From the NCBI GenBank assembly GCA_024291935.2, contig CM044314.1, positions 27,750,001-27,814,000 on the forward strand: a stretch of 64,000 nucleotides of DNA, given 5' to 3'. Positions 23,930-35,706 of the stretch are shown here, in pieces. The position numbers were made by a program, and so were the translations under genes. The notes beneath the pieces were generated by a model that was not told the DNA's origin, searched no databases, and was given only the letters and a program-made list of their open reading frames with translations. The stretch is from Okapia johnstoni (taxonomy: Eukaryota; Chordata; Mammalia; Artiodactyla; Giraffidae). Position 1 is the stretch's first letter; every line of letters starts with the position of its first letter.

Positions 23930-24542
23930 CATTAGACGACCATCATTATAATCTCCAAAACTTTTTCAACATCTGAGACAGACATTCTCATTACTCCCTT
24001 TTCCCAGGCCCTGGTCATCTCTAACCTACTTTCTGTCTCTATAAATCTACCTATTCTAAATATTTCATGTACATATAATCATACAATATTTGTCCTTCTG
24101 TGCATTTGGCTAATTTCACTCATCATGTCCTCTAGATATATCTATGTTGCAGCAAGGATGAGAACTTTGTCCTTTTTTTCAACGGCTAGATTATATTCCA
24201 CTGTAGGCATATACCTAATTTTGTTCATCCATTCATCTGTTGGTGGACCCTTGGGCTATTTCTATTTTTTGGCTATTGAGACTAATGGTGCAATGAATAT
24301 TGTTGCACAAGTATCTTTTTGAGTCTGTTTTCTATTTGGGGGAGGGGGACAGGGGAGCTAGTAGGGAAATCATATAATCATTCTATGTTTAGCTTTTTGA
24401 TGATCTGCCAAACTGTTTTCTGTAAAGGCTAAATCATGTTATATTCTAAGCAACAATGTATGAGAGTTCCAATGTCTCCACATCACCACTAACAATGGTT
24501 GTTTTCTGTTTTATTTTGTTTCATTTTTATAATAACCATTCT

Positions 24543-24762
24543 GTGTATGTGTGTGTGTGTGTTACTCATTCAGCTGCATCTGACTCTTTGTGATCCCATG
24601 GACTGTAGCCTGCTAGCTCCTCTGACCATGGGATTTCCCAGGTAAGAATACTGGAATGGGTTGCTATTCTCTTCTCCAGGGGACCTTCCCAACCCAGAGA
24701 TCGAACCCATATCTCCTGCATTGCAGGCAGATTCTTTACCATTTGAGCCACCAAGGAATCCC
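24543..24762 (-). mobile_element. Bov-tA SINE, antisense, 12-bp target duplication
   Basis: Reads from a TG-rich tail and 'ttactcattcagctgcatct' to the tRNA head 'gagccaccaaggaatccc'. The exact 12-bp repeat 'aataaccattct' lies at 24531-24542 and 24763-24774 and restores a continuous L1 sequence. Confidence 0.95.
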
Positions 24763-25073
24763 AATAACCATTCTACTGGGTGTGAAATAGTTTTTATTTG
24801 CGTTTCTCTTTTGACTGATGATGTTGAACATCTTTTCATATGTTTATTGGCCATTTGTGGATCTTTGGAGAAATGTCTAAGTCCTTTGCCTCTTTTACGT
24901 TGTGCTGTCTGTTCTTTTGTCAGAGGCAGATTTTAAGACAAGTGTGAGAACAAAAAAAACCCTTATGCCTTCAAGTGGACCTTACAGAATCTACATATTT
25001 CTCTGCAGAAGGGAGGATGTTTAAGACATGCTCACACCCTGGGCTGAAGGCTCTTGTGCCTCTTTATTCTTCC

Positions 25074-25074
25074 C

Positions 25075-25145
<71 letters not shown>

Positions 25146-25146
25146 T
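25074..25146. repeat. (TG)n microsatellite
   Basis: About 35 consecutive TG units, followed by 'tctgtg'. It is long and pure, so likely length-variable between individuals. Confidence 0.97.
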
Positions 25147-25574
25147 GTGATAGGGTTAGCCACGACCTTTGTCTAGAGCAGTACTTCTCAAATTTTATTT
25201 CATATCCACATCACCTGGGTATGCTGCTAAAGTGCAGATTCTGGTTCAGTAGAGCTTTAAACAAGCTCCCAGTTGATGCTAATGCTGTAGGTTCATTGCT
25301 TACAGTTTGATTAGCAAGGCCTTAGAGAACAATTTACATATTAAAAATGTTTTGTGAAGAGTTTCAAATAGTTTCTGGGCCAAACATGGCTTTAGCAAGC
25401 AGGTTCCACACTTGAAAAATAACAGCATACTATTAGGATATCACTAAAGATATCTACAGCATGTTGAGTACAGAAGTCCCAAAATAAAGTGCTTACTGGG
25501 GTCAGTCTAGGGTGGGATGGAGACTACCTAGCAGGAGAACCTCTGCCTGTTTATAGGAGGTACTGCTCTTGAAT

Positions 25575-26370
25575 ATCAATAATCTCAGATATGCAGATGA
25601 CACCACACTTATGGCAGAAAGCAAAGAGGAACTAAAGAGCCTCTTGACAAAGGTGAAAGAGGAGAGTGAAAAAGCTGGCCTAAAACTCAACATTCAGATA
25701 AGGAATAGCATAGCATCCAGTCCCATCATCTCATGGCAAAATATGGGGAAACAATGGAAATAATTACAGGCTTTATTTTCTTGGGCTCCAAAATCACTGT
25801 GGATAGTGACTGCAGCCATGAAATTAAAAGATGCTTGCTCCTTGGAAGAAAAGTTATGACCAACCTAGACAGCATATTAAAAAGCAGAGACATTACTTTA
25901 CCAACAAATGTCCAACTAGTCAAAGCTGTGGTTTTTCCAGTAGTCATGTATGAATGTGAGAGTTGGATCATAAAGAAGGCTGAGTGCCAAAGAACTGATG
26001 CTTTTGAACTGTGGTGCTGGAGAAAACTCTTTCTCCAAAGAGTCCCTTTGCCTGCAAGGAGATCAAACCAGTCAATCCTAAAGGAAATCACCCCTGAACA
26101 TTCACTGGAAGGATTGATGCTGAACTGAAGCTCCAATGTTTTGGTCACCTGATGCAGAGAACTGACTCATTGGGAAAGACTCTGATGCTGTGAAAGATTG
26201 AAGGCAGGAGAAGAAAGGGAAAACAGAGGACAAAATGCTTGGATGGCATCACTGAATCAATGGACATGAGCTGAGCAAGCTCCAGGAGATGCTGAAGGAC
26301 AGGGAAGTGTGGCAAGATGCAGTCCAATGGAATCACAAAGAGTTGGACATGACTGAGTAACTGAATAACA
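25575..26370 (+). mobile_element. BovB LINE 3' fragment, 13-bp target duplication
   Basis: Runs from 'atcaataatctcagatatgc' (YADD box region) to the 3' tail 'gagtaactgaataaca'. The exact 13-bp repeat 'actgctcttgaat' lies at 25562-25574 and 26371-26383. A frame at 25733-26128 keeps most of the C-terminal region, then breaks after a duplication of 'ctttctccaaagagtccctt'. Dead 5'-truncated copy. Confidence 0.96.
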
Positions 26371-26439
26371 ACTGCTCTTGAATTATAGCTGATGGTTCTG
26401 TCAAGTCAGCTTATTTCTCTTTCTCTGTTCTTTTCTTGT

Positions 26440-27480
26440 CACAGCAAATATTAGGAGTGATAGACCAAAGAGTGTAAGATGACAGACAAGTCACAGCTCA
26501 GTTAGGCTCAAGCAGACAGATATTTTATTAGACAGGTACTCTAAAAACACAGCACCAAGTTGATCCCAAAGGAAGTCCTTCTCATTTTTCCTATTGAGCC
26601 TGTTTGGCTTCTTGCTTTCATAGTTCCAGTCTCCTTTTGGTTATGATGTGTGCAAAGTAGAACTTGTACACATCACCAGTCAGTGAAAGGGAATGCAATG
26701 GGGATACACTCAAGGCCAATTGACAATTGTAAGTTATACAACAGCAGACTGTGTTATTTATGTCTTCCCATAATCCAGTTCAGTTCAGTTCAATCGTTCA
26801 GTCGTGTCCGACTCTTTGCAACCCCATGGACTGCAGCACACCAGGCCTCCCTGTCCATCACCAACTCCTGGAGTTTACTCAAACTCATGTACGTTGAGTC
26901 AGTGATGCCATCCAACCATCTCATCCTCTGTCGCCCCCTTCTTCTCCCGCCTTCAATCTTTCCCAGCATCAGGGTCTTTTCAAATGAGTCAGCTCTTCAC
27001 ATCAGATGGCCAAAGTATTGGAGTTTCAACTTCAACATCAGTCCTTCCAATGAATATTCAGTTCTGATGTCCTCTAGGATGGACTGGTTGGATCTCCTTG
27101 CAGTCCAAGGGACTCTCAAGAGTCTTCTCCAACACCACAGTTCAAAAGCATCAATTCTTCATCTCTCAGCTTTCTTTATACTCCAATTCCCATAATTCAG
27201 TCTGTTATAATTAGACACAGAATATTCATGAGCCTTTACTGGGCTCTTAACTGCCTAAGGTTACTTGGAGAATCTCCTGTGTTTATTTTGTATCCACTGT
27301 GTGTCTAGGGCACATGTGCAGGAGCTGAAAAGTCTCTGTGGTTACTTTGTAGCATATCTGTGGGCTCTCCTGGGTGTGTCTGGGATGCATCTTAGCTATC
27401 AGCTTGCATCCCTTTCAGCCAGGCCTCCTCTTGTCGCTCATGTCTAACTTCCCACATAACAGTTCCCAGGCAGAAATGCT
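26440..27480 (-). mobile_element. Probable ERV LTR, antisense, split by BovB
   Basis: 'gacagatattttattagaca' reads on the minus strand as an AATAAA-type poly(A) site in LTR-like context, and the flanks join across the BovB at 26779-27188. I cannot name the family and the edges are uncertain. Non-coding regulatory remnant only. Confidence 0.4.
26779..27188 (-). mobile_element. BovB LINE 3' fragment, antisense, 12-bp target duplication
   Basis: From the 3' tail 'ttcagttcagttcaatcgtt' to the region of 'aaaagcatcaattcttcatc'. It is flanked by 'cccataatccag' (26767-26778) and 'cccataattcag' (27189-27200), one difference. Confidence 0.93.
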
Positions 27481-27799
27481 GGCCCAGGATGCCCATGTTT
27501 TCCATTTTATAAAGGAGAAGAGGGATATAGAGAATATTTTGTGAAGTCTTCTGATTTCTAAATGTTTTCAATTCATTTTTTTCTCCAGCAGTTTTCAAGC
27601 TAAACAAAACAAGTCTGTTAGCCATATGCAAACTTCAGGGTGCTGGCTTATTTTTTCTGGCCCACTGTTTTGCTGGATTCTCAAGAGATACAGAAAAATA
27701 GGACCTGGTTTTGAGGCAGGAGGTAGATAGGTCCGCCAAGGTAAAGTGATTGGAGATTCATTCCCTGTGAACCAAAACTGCAAAATATTAATAGCGGGA

Positions 27800-28370
27800 C
27801 AAGTGAGAGAGGAGGCTAGGCTCTGGCCAGATAGAAGATAAGAGACCCCATATTTCTCATTCTTGAAATCAGGAGACCTCCCCGACTACACAGTGTAGAA
27901 AGGCTCCTTGGAGGTCAAAAGGGGAGTGATGCTAACTATCTATAGGCCTCTTAAGAAGAATCCATCTTGGCTAAGAGATGAGTGCGCACACATGGGAGGA
28001 TCCTGAGATATACCAGATATGGACTTTGAACCAGGCAAATAAAAATAATTGGCCAAAGGAAACCCAGAGGAATGTCCCATAAAAGTAAATCAAACTCCCA
28101 TGAGAGCAGGACTCTCTGAGAGTCTGCCCATGTGTCTCTCTACATGTAGTATCCTTCTTTTCCTCCTAATAAATATTTACTTCACTACTTTCCCTCTTCA
28201 TGAGAATTCTATTTTTTGCAAAGCTTAAGGGCCTGTCACTGACCATTGATTGTTCTAGTGCTTAGGATTTGATGCTCTCACCACTGTGACCCAACCTCAA
28301 TCTCTGGCCTAACTGAAACCCTACTTCAAGCTGCTGCAGGTCGAGGCTACCAGCAATCAGTTTTAGCTCT
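27800..28370 (+). mobile_element. Probable ruminant ERV LTR, sense
   Basis: Reads 'actcccatgagagcaggact', 'ctcctaataaatatttactt' (poly(A) signal near 28168) and 'cactgtgacccaacctcaat', the order of a ruminant ERV LTR that I recall without a firm name. No viral gene lies next to it, so it is a solo or truncated LTR. Confidence 0.55.
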
Positions 28371-28398
28371 GAAGGTGACTGTAACCTTGCTGGGAACT

Positions 28399-28420
28399 AA
28401 CATACATACATACATACACA
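28399..28420. repeat. (CATA)n microsatellite
   Basis: Five or so CATA units ending in 'cacatgagg'. Confidence 0.85.
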
Positions 28421-28764
28421 TGAGGCCAGGGAGCAACACAAAGACAGGTATCTGCAAGTGTGAAAAGAAACAAGATCTAAGCCATTTAAGGAAGCTGTGA
28501 TCAATCCCCAAAGAGACTGCAGATGATGCTCTGTCTCTTGCTGTCTTGATTTTCTTTTTTACAGTTAAAATGATTTCTCCTGATGCACTCTCTTTTGGCT
28601 TACATGCAACACGTGAGTGGCATTTTTAAAACTACACTTAGCATGTGATGAGATTATGCCAGAAAATAATGTGCTTAGCAAAATGTCTGACATTATAGAT
28701 TCCCATTAAATGTTAGTTTCTCCCATTTCCCTTATAGATCTTGGATCCTGAGGAATAAAACTAT

Positions 28765-28822
28765 AGTGCATATATGTATGTGTATATATGTATATGTGTG
28801 TGTACACATATATATATATGTC
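28765..28822. repeat. TA/TG low-complexity repeat
   Basis: Alternating 'atatatgtatgtgtatatat' and 'gtgtgtgtacacatatatat', an imperfect purine-pyrimidine alternating tract. Confidence 0.9.
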
Positions 28823-28859
28823 ATGTTGGTGTCACTTTTGGGATTTGTTCCTTTATCAG

Positions 28860-29350
28860 GCAGTAGGTTTTTTTCTAGTTTTATTGAGTTATAATGACAT
28901 ATAACATTGTACAAGTTAAAGTGTACAATAAGATTTGATACACATATATATTGTGAAATGATTATCACAATAGGTTAGTTAACAGCTCCAGTTCAGTTCA
29001 GTTCAGTTCAGTTGCTCAGTCGTGTCTGACTCTTTGTGACCCCATGGACTGCAGCACACCAGGCTTCCCTGTCCATCACCAACTCCTGGAGCTTAGTCAA
29101 ACTCGTGCCCATCTAGTCAGTGATGCCATCCAACCATCTCATCTTCTGTCATCCCCTTCTCCCCTTGCACTCAATCTTTCCCAGCTTCAGGGTCTTTCCC
29201 AATGAGTCAGTTCTTCACATCAGGTGGCCAAAGTATTGGAGTTTCAGCTTCAGCATCCATCCTTCCAATGAAGTTAACAGCTTCATCACCTCACATACTA
29301 CCTTTTGTAGAAAATGAGAACTAAGAGATTCACTCTTAGTTTACTCAAAG
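28860..29350 (-). mobile_element. L1 LINE 3' region, antisense, split by BovB
   Basis: 'ttttattgagttataatgac' and 'tgtgaaatgattatcacaat' lie before, and 'ttcatcacctcacatactac' after, the BovB at 28988-29271. They are adjacent in the L1 3' consensus read in reverse. Confidence 0.75.
28988..29271 (-). mobile_element. BovB LINE 3' fragment, antisense, 11-bp target duplication
   Basis: Four tandem 'gttca' units of the 3' tail, then the terminal ~280 bp of the element. The exact repeat 'agttaacagct' lies at 28977-28987 and 29272-29282. Confidence 0.94.
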
Positions 29351-29371
29351 ATTTACTTGTTGTGACTCTCT

Positions 29372-29413
29372 TAGGTCACAAAGAGTTGGATACAACTGAA
29401 TGACTAACACAAA
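29372..29413 (+). mobile_element. Bov-A/BovB tail remnant
   Basis: Only 'aggtcacaaagagttggata' followed by 'caactgaatgactaacac' is left of a sense 3' end. Confidence 0.7.
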
Positions 29414-29924
29414 CACATTCTTACATCTCTCCATTTAGCCCACTCAGCAGCAGTTGTTTTATTGTATGATCTGATGTACTGAAACCTTAATGTAGCACAT
29501 GAATAAATACAGTTAACTAGTCTTACTGGAAAATGCTAGGCAATTAAAGGGTCAATCTGAAACAGACACAAGAATGGGAAAACACTTATTTTTGACTTAA
29601 TAGTTGCCAGAATTAATCAAATCATAAATGTGCATAATTTGCTATTTTTAAAGTGCTTATTCTTAGGAGTTCTTTACTATTAATTTCATTCTAAGTGAAT
29701 CATTATGAAATACTTATGAGGAAAATTATTTTTAAGCCATGTGTTTATTTTAAAATACAATTTATTATTTTTGCAGGCAATAAAAATGTGCTATGTTGGT
29801 TACAACACACTATGATTGGTGGGAATGCATGCTCTAAATAGGAATGCATTTTTTACTGAACTAAAAGAAAAGACTAAAACTGCCTTTAGATACATACATA
29901 TATATGCATATGTATTGACAATAT

Positions 29925-30131
29925 GTGTGTGTTAGTCACTCAGTCATGTCCACCCCTTTGTGACCCCATGGACTGTAGCTTACCAGGATCCTCTGTTAAT
30001 GGAATTTTCCTGGCAAGAATGCTGGAGTGGGTTGCCTTTCCCTTCTCCAGAGGATCTTCCTGATCCAGGGATTGAACCCGGGTCTCCTGAATGGCAGGCA
30101 GATTCTTTACCATTTGAGCCACAAGGAAAAG
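29925..30131 (-). mobile_element. Bov-tA SINE, antisense
   Basis: Bov-A tail 'gtgttagtcactcagtcatg' at left and tRNA head 'catttgagccacaaggaaa' at right. Both flanks are TA-rich ('gcatatgtat' and 'gcatatatat'), so the target duplication is blurred. Confidence 0.9.
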
Positions 30132-30628
30132 CATATATATATATATGTAAACTTTTTTTTTGGTTTGTTTTCTGGGAATGCTGTGTCAGAGATTGCAAAA
30201 TGATAGTTATTTCTCCATTCTACATTTATAGGCTTTCAGTAAGAGTCTCCTTCCTTCCTCTTCCTTGAGGTGGTTTAGGACTCCCTCCCCTGGTTTTATT
30301 GAATGAAACATAATAGTATTTTGAGTTTATCTTGTTTTGACATTTATGATACTAGAAGAGAAGATGTTGATTAATTAAAAGAAGATCCCCTTAACCAGGC
30401 TAAGCTTCACAAGGGCAGAGAATATGTATTTTTTCTCTTTCTTTCATTTTTTTCATCACAGTAACCTCAGATCCTATGTATAGTTTAACCTCAGCTGAGT
30501 TCAGCTGCTAGGAAGAGAGATAAAAAATAACAGTAATTGAAACAAAATAGGTTTGTTTTTCTTTTTCCTAAAAGAAGTTCAGAGCTAGGCAAACCAGATG
30601 ACTCTCATGATTACTGGGGACCCAGTGT

Positions 30629-30905
30629 CCTGAATATTCATTGGAAGGAGTGATGCTGAAGCTCCAATACTTTGGTCACCTGATGTGAAGAACTGACTCA
30701 TTTGAAAAGACCCTGATGCTGGGAAAGATTGAAGGAGGCAGGAGAAGGGGACAACAGAGGATGAGACGGTTGGATGGCATCACCGACTCAATGGACATGA
30801 ACTTGAGTAAACTCCGGGAGTTGGTGATGGACAGGGAGGCCTGGTGTGCTGCAGTCCACGGGGTTGCAAAGAGTTGGACACGACTGAGCGACTGAACTGA
30901 AATGA
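30629..30905 (+). mobile_element. BovB LINE 3' end, sense
   Basis: 'tgaatattcattggaaggag' to 'gagcgactgaactgaaatg'. It is inserted in an older unnamed repeat ('gggacccagtg' before, 'gggtccttttatttcc' after), whose remainder ends near 31180 with 'gggagtctgggaaatgtagt'. Confidence 0.9.
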
Positions 30906-31192
30906 ACTGAGGGTCCTTTTATTTCCTTTGTTCTGCCATCCTATTCCAAGACCACTGTCCTTGAGGTACTTTATGGTCCAAGATGACTGGACCTCCAGTA
31001 GAGGGCAAGAGAAAGGGGGAAAGGGCTAAAGCTCCTTACCTACTGTCTATCTTTGGAGAAGCCTTTCTGAAAGTCCCATGCAACAGCTTCCACTTTTCTC
31101 TCACTGCCTACAGCTTTGTAACATGGCCACCCTCTAATAGCAAGGGAGTCTGGGAAATGTAGTCTTTTTTATTGGGCACATTGCCATGCTAA

Positions 31193-31312
31193 AAGTGAAA
31201 GTGAAAGTCATTCAGTCATGTCGGACTCTTTGTGACCCCAGGGGCTGCAGCCTGCCAGGTTTCTCTGTCCATGGAATTCTCCAGGAAAGAATATTGGAGT
31301 GGGTTGCTATTT
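31193..31312 (-). mobile_element. Bov-A SINE monomer, antisense
   Basis: 'gtgaaagtgaaagtcattca' through 'ttggagtgggttgctatt'. Single unit without head. Confidence 0.85.
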
Positions 31313-32438
31313 AAATATTAATAAAAGCAGTGTTTTCATACTAATAAGGAAAGAGGAAGGGGTAAAATGAGATTAATAAGGACAATCTAATCAGTTTTTC
31401 ATTAAGTGAAATTTATTCAATTTATACGATTGTTCTTTGAGACTCCTTCCCATCCTTTTTTTTAAGTCAAAAATGTTTCTAAAAAACTGAAATAATGGTA
31501 GATTCCCCCTTACTCCCCAAACTTTTTATTTGACCTAATAAAAAGTTAACTCTTTTAGTCCTCTAATATTTTTGACATTTTACTGGCCCACATCTAGGGA
31601 ACTCCTGGACTATAGAGGTGAGCTGTGAGATTTCTCCCAACTCCAAGATAATCCGATGGTTCTGTGTCTTCAGTGCACCCTATATGCTTCATGCCTTCTG
31701 CTTGGGAGGTGTTCATGAGGTATCCACTGATTTATCAAGTAGTTTTATCCAAAGTGCTAATGCCCAGTGACACAAAGAAGAGCTGCCACCTCCAGGTCCT
31801 TGATCAGGGCTTGCTTTGCAGTAAGGAAGAGAAATTCACGGAAGTCAGAATAAGTGAAGGAGTGATTGTTGCAAGGATACAGGGGAATCTCATGGACAAC
31901 TAAAACAGAAAAATAAGCATGCTCAGTTTGCAACTGGGCTTAAACATGGAAAGCTGGAAATGGAAACTACCCTCTGTCTCTCATGGAATAACATGATCTT
32001 TCAAACTTTTCTGTTTTTTTCTGCCAACCAACTTTGTTTGCTACTTAAATTTTTTTCTTCCCTCAGTAACTATGGTTGGCATGAGGTTTGGCTTCTGTGG
32101 TTCAGGGGTGGTACAATCAATCTCAGTGCTGCAATTGCAAATTCCCCAGCAAAAGTTTGATTGGTTCAGCAAATATCAGATTACTATTTCTGGTTGAAGT
32201 AGTTGTGGCAAGGAGTTGAGCAATTAGTACAAATATGTCTTTCTAAGGTTCATTCTTTTCAACAGGACCCAGGGTATGAGCATGTTGAGGGAAGTGGCAG
32301 TACTATGCAACAGTTATAATACATTTCCCTTTTTCCGTTAATCTCCACCTCTGGCAGCCCTCTGTTTCCTGACCTCAGATCCTTTCCCCCCTATCAGGGT
32401 GGCAGATCAAAGACCTTCATTATTACTTGGACCATTTC
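31313..32438. other. Unassigned sequence
   Basis: No clear repeat. The plus frame 31664-31903 has no domain I recognise and no splice context. I see nothing else. Confidence 0.4.
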
Positions 32439-32439
32439 G

Positions 32440-32735
32440 TTTAAAAAAATTATTTATTTGGCTGTGTCAGGTCTTAGTTGCCACACACAGAATCTTCATT
32501 GCATCATGCAGTATCTTTTATTTTGGCACACCAACTCTCTCTAGTTGTGGCCTGTGGGCTCAGAAGTTGTGGCTCACAAACTTCAGAGCACTGTAGTGCA
32601 GCCTCACAGTGCCGTGGCACATGGCTTAGTGGCTCCGTGGGGCGTGGGATCTTAGTTCCCTGACCAGGGATGGCACCCATGTTCTGTGCATTGCAAGGCA
32701 GATTCTTAACCACTGGACCAACAGGGAAGTCCCTA
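32440..32735 (-). mobile_element. CHR-type SINE, antisense
   Basis: 'aaaaaaattatttatttggc' (tail), 'tctctagttgtggcctgtgg' (body) and 'ccactggaccaacagggaag' (tRNA head) are in order. Confidence 0.88.
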
Positions 32736-32825
32736 CTTTTTGATGCATTTCATGCACAAACATTATTACTACTGTTTTCATTTCCAATTCAGCATTCATC
32801 TCCTCATTCAGAATGTTTTATAAGG

Positions 32826-33130
32826 AAAGCAGTGCAGTGATGAACATGCATAGCCTTTGGAGTCACATCACCCCTCACCCTCCTCTGCACACTAAAACTT
32901 TGAGAGGTGGTCTGGTACCCAGATTGGGGCATAAGCAAGAGAATGGCAAGTAATAAGAAGCACCAGAGTCAATCTACTTGATTTGAAGATACACTATCTA
33001 TTAGTAGAGATTTCTCTGTGCATCAGCTTCTTTATCTGTGAAACTGCAATATTATCTATCACATAGGGTCACTGTAAGAAGTAAAAATAATCAGCCTAGT
33101 GCCTGGGACTTAAACACTTATTAAATAGTC
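32826..33130 (+). mobile_element. MIR-like ancient SINE
   Basis: 'tagcctttggagtcacat', 'catcagcttctttatctgtg' and 'cacatagggtcactgtaag' keep the order of the MIR core and tail. It is strongly diverged, and the middle seems expanded. Confidence 0.6.
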
Positions 33131-33253
33131 ATAGACGAGGTACCAGCAGCAAATATCAGAGTCAAGGACAAGATAGTGTTAAGTTTTGTGAGAGCTGGAA
33201 ACTAGGTGGTGTCTGGACTAATTCTGGAAATATGAGTCTTACTACAATGGCTA

Positions 33254-34645
33254 CAAATGCCAGCAAAATTGTAAAACTCAGCAGTGGCCACGCGACTGGA
33301 AAAGGTCAGTTTTCATTCCAATCCCTAAGAAAGGCAATGCCAAGGAATGCTCAAACTACTGCACAATTGCACTCATCTCACATGCTAGCAAAGGAACGCT
33401 CAAAATTCTCCAAGCCAGGTTTCAACAATACGTGAACTGTAAACACCAGATGTTCTAGCTGGTTTTACAAAAGGCAGAGGAACCAGAGATCAAATTGGCA
33501 ACATCTGCTGGATCATTGAAAAAGCAAGAGAGTTCCAGTAAAACATCTATTTCTGCTTTATTGACTATGCCAAAGCCTTTGAATGCATGGATCACAATAA
33601 ACTGTGGAAAATTCTGAAAGAGATGGGAATACCAGACCCTCTGACCTGCCTCTTGAGAAATCTGTATGCAGGTCAGGAAGCAACAGTTAGAACTGGACAT
33701 GGAACAACAGACTGGTTCCAAATAGGAAAAAGAGTATGTCAAGGCTGTATATTGTCACCCTCCTTATTTAACTTATATGCAGAGTACATCATGAGAAACG
33801 CTGGGCTGGAGGAAGCTCAAGCTGGAATCAAGATTGCTGGGAGAAATATCAATAACCTCAGATATGCAGATGACACCACCCTTATGGCAAAAAGTGAAGA
33901 AGAACTAAAGAGCCTCTTGACGAAAGTGAAAGAGGAGAGTGAAAAAGTTGGCTTAAAGCTCAACATTCAGAAAACAAAGATCAAGGCACCTGGTCCCATC
34001 ACTTCATGGCAAATAGATGGAGAAACAGTGGAAACAGAGGCAGACTTTATTTTGGGGGCTCCAAAATCACTGCAGATGGTGAATGCAGTCATGAAATAAA
34101 AAAACGCTTACTCCTTGGAAGAAAAGTTATGACCAACCTAGACAGCATATTATAAAGCAGAGACATTACTTTGCCAACAAAGGTCTGTCTAGTCAAGGCT
34201 CTGGTTTTTCCAGTAGTCATGTATGGATGTGAGTTGGACTATAAAGAAAGCTGAGTGCCAAAGAATTTATGCTTTTGAACTGTGGTGTTGGAGAAGACTC
34301 TTGAGAGTCCCTTGGACTGCAAGGAGATCCAACCAGTCCGTCCTAAAGGAAATCAGTCCTGAATGTTGATTGGAAGGACTGACGTTGAAGCTGAAACTCC
34401 AATACTTTGGTCACCTGATGTGAAGAGCTGACTCGTTGGAAAAGACCCTGATGCTGGGAAAGATTGAAGGCAGGAAGAGAAGGAGATGACAGAGGATGAG
34501 ATGGTTGAATGGCATCACTGACTCAATGGACATGAGTTTGAGTAAACTCTGGGAGTTGGTGATGGACAGGGAGGCTTGGTGTGCTGCAGTCCATGGGGTC
34601 GCAAAGAGTCAGACACAACTGAGCGACTGAACCGAACTGAACTGA
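33254..34645 (+). mobile_element. BovB LINE, 5'-truncated, 10-bp target duplication
   Basis: 1.39 kb from 'aaatgccagcaaaattgtaa' to the tail 'gaaccgaactgaactga'. The exact repeat 'acaatggcta' flanks it at 33244-33253 and 34646-34655. It is among the better preserved BovB copies in the window. Confidence 0.96.
33587..34099 (+). pseudogene. BovB reverse transcriptase core remnant
   Basis: 170 residues remain in frame. The order is MDHNKLWKILKEMGIPDP (start of the palm region), TGHGTTDWFQIGKRVCQGCI (with Q-G before C-I-L-S-P) and NNLRYADDTTLMAKSEEEL (YADD catalytic box near 33865). The frame is lost after [16 protein letters not shown], where the codons shift. The upstream part (33254-33586) has stops and a frameshift near 33430. 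The enzyme normally copies BovB RNA at a nicked chromosomal target; here the endonuclease is absent and the C-terminal region is split, so it is inactive. The catalytic pair of aspartates is still present. Confidence 0.9.
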
Positions 34646-34694
34646 ACAATGGCTAGAATCCAAGACAGTTGATTCTATTTGTTTACTGAATGCT

Positions 34695-34885
34695 TCCTTT
34701 GTGGCTAAGCTGGTAAAGTATCTGCCTGCAATGCGGGAGACCTGGGTCCAATCCCTGGGTTGGGAAGGTCTCCTGGAGAAGGGAATGGCTACCCACTCCA
34801 GTATTCTGGCTTAGAGAATTCCATGGACTGCATAGTCCATGGGGTCGCAAAGAGTCGGACACCTCTGAGCGACTTTCACTTCCAC
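34695..34885 (+). mobile_element. Bov-tA SINE, sense, 13-bp target duplication
   Basis: The head 'tcctttgtggctaagctgg' precedes the body 'attctggcttagagaattcc' and tail 'gagcgactttcacttcc'. It is flanked by 'tttactgaatgct' (34682-34694) and 'tttacggaatgct' (34886-34898), one difference. Confidence 0.93.
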
Positions 34886-35261
34886 TTTACGGAATGCTGA
34901 AGGAGGATTTGGTAATGTCGGTTGCAGCACTCAGCTATGATGTTTATTCCTAATAGAATGTAAAGATTCTAAAAGGTGGATTCCATTAGAATGGATTCTA
35001 AGGATGAAACAGTTTTCATCTATGCATGCCATTTTTCATTTTTGCTCTATTACTTAAATGTGATTTGACTCTATACTGTAACCAAAATTGTTTCTAGAAG
35101 CACACATACTCAATTTTATATTGAGTTAAAAATAGGATTCATATCTAAGTATTCTTCTCAGGAAGATTTTCAGGCATGTTACAGAGTGCTCATCTCCTTA
35201 TTGCTTAAAGTATTAGGATAGCTTGATACATACAGATGCCAGATAAAACGAATGTCTATAG

Positions 35262-35294
35262 TGAAAGTGCAAGTCACTCAGTCATGTCCGACTC
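35262..35294 (-). mobile_element. Bov-A SINE stub, antisense
   Basis: Only 'gtgaaagtgcaagtcactca' plus 'gtcatgtccgactc' remains. Confidence 0.7.
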
Positions 35295-35330
35295 AGAAAT
35301 TTATACTAAGCATGTTACCCATTTAAGTCT

Positions 35331-35603
35331 GCTGCTGCTGCTAAGTCGCTTCAGTCGTGTCCGACTCTGTGCGACCCCATAGACGGCAGCCCACCAGGCT
35401 CCCCCATCCCTGGGATTCTCCAGGCAAGAATCCTGGAGTGGGTTGCCATTTCCTTCTCCAGTGCATGAAAGGGAAAAGTGAAAGTGAAGTCACTCAGTAG
35501 TGTCCGACTCCTAGCGACCCCATGGACTGTAGCCCACCAGGCTCCTCCGTCCATGGGATTTTCCAGGCAAGAGTACTGGAGTGGGGTGCCATTGCCTTCT
35601 CCG
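35331..35603 (-). mobile_element. Bov-A2 dimeric SINE, antisense, 11-bp target duplication
   Basis: A (GCT)n tail, then two Bov-A units joined by 'gaaagggaaaagtgaaagtg'. The exact repeat 'catttaagtct' lies at 35320-35330 and 35604-35614. The sequence is close to the Bov-A2 consensus, so it is probably young. Confidence 0.96.
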
Positions 35604-35706
35604 CATTTAAGTCTTAATTAGGCTTAATATGATGTTCTTTCATATACTGTTATGAGTCATGCAACTCTTTATTAACCACTGAATTTAAAAGACATAAAAC
35701 TACAAT

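Larger units (their letters stand above)
23620..24930 (-). mobile_element. L1 LINE 3' region, antisense, with two nested SINEs
   Basis: Shows 'tgtggcaaaaaatgtgtaac', 'ttttcaacggctagattatattcc', 'tccattcatctgttggtgg' and 'gaacatcttttcatatgttt' in the order of an antisense L1 3' region. The Bov-tA copies at 23712-23929 and 24543-24762 interrupt it. Confidence 0.8.

Noticed and set aside
24975..25310. 111-codon frame with a valine-cysteine repeat
   Set aside because: Translation of the (TG)n microsatellite; not a protein.
26650..27195. 181-codon plus-strand frame with serine- and leucine-rich peptide
   Set aside because: Most of it is antisense BovB 3' end (peptides like [20 protein letters not shown] recur at every antisense BovB in the window).
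31664..31903. 79-codon plus-strand frame
   Set aside because: Looks like ordinary non-coding sequence, possibly an old repeat; no supporting signals.
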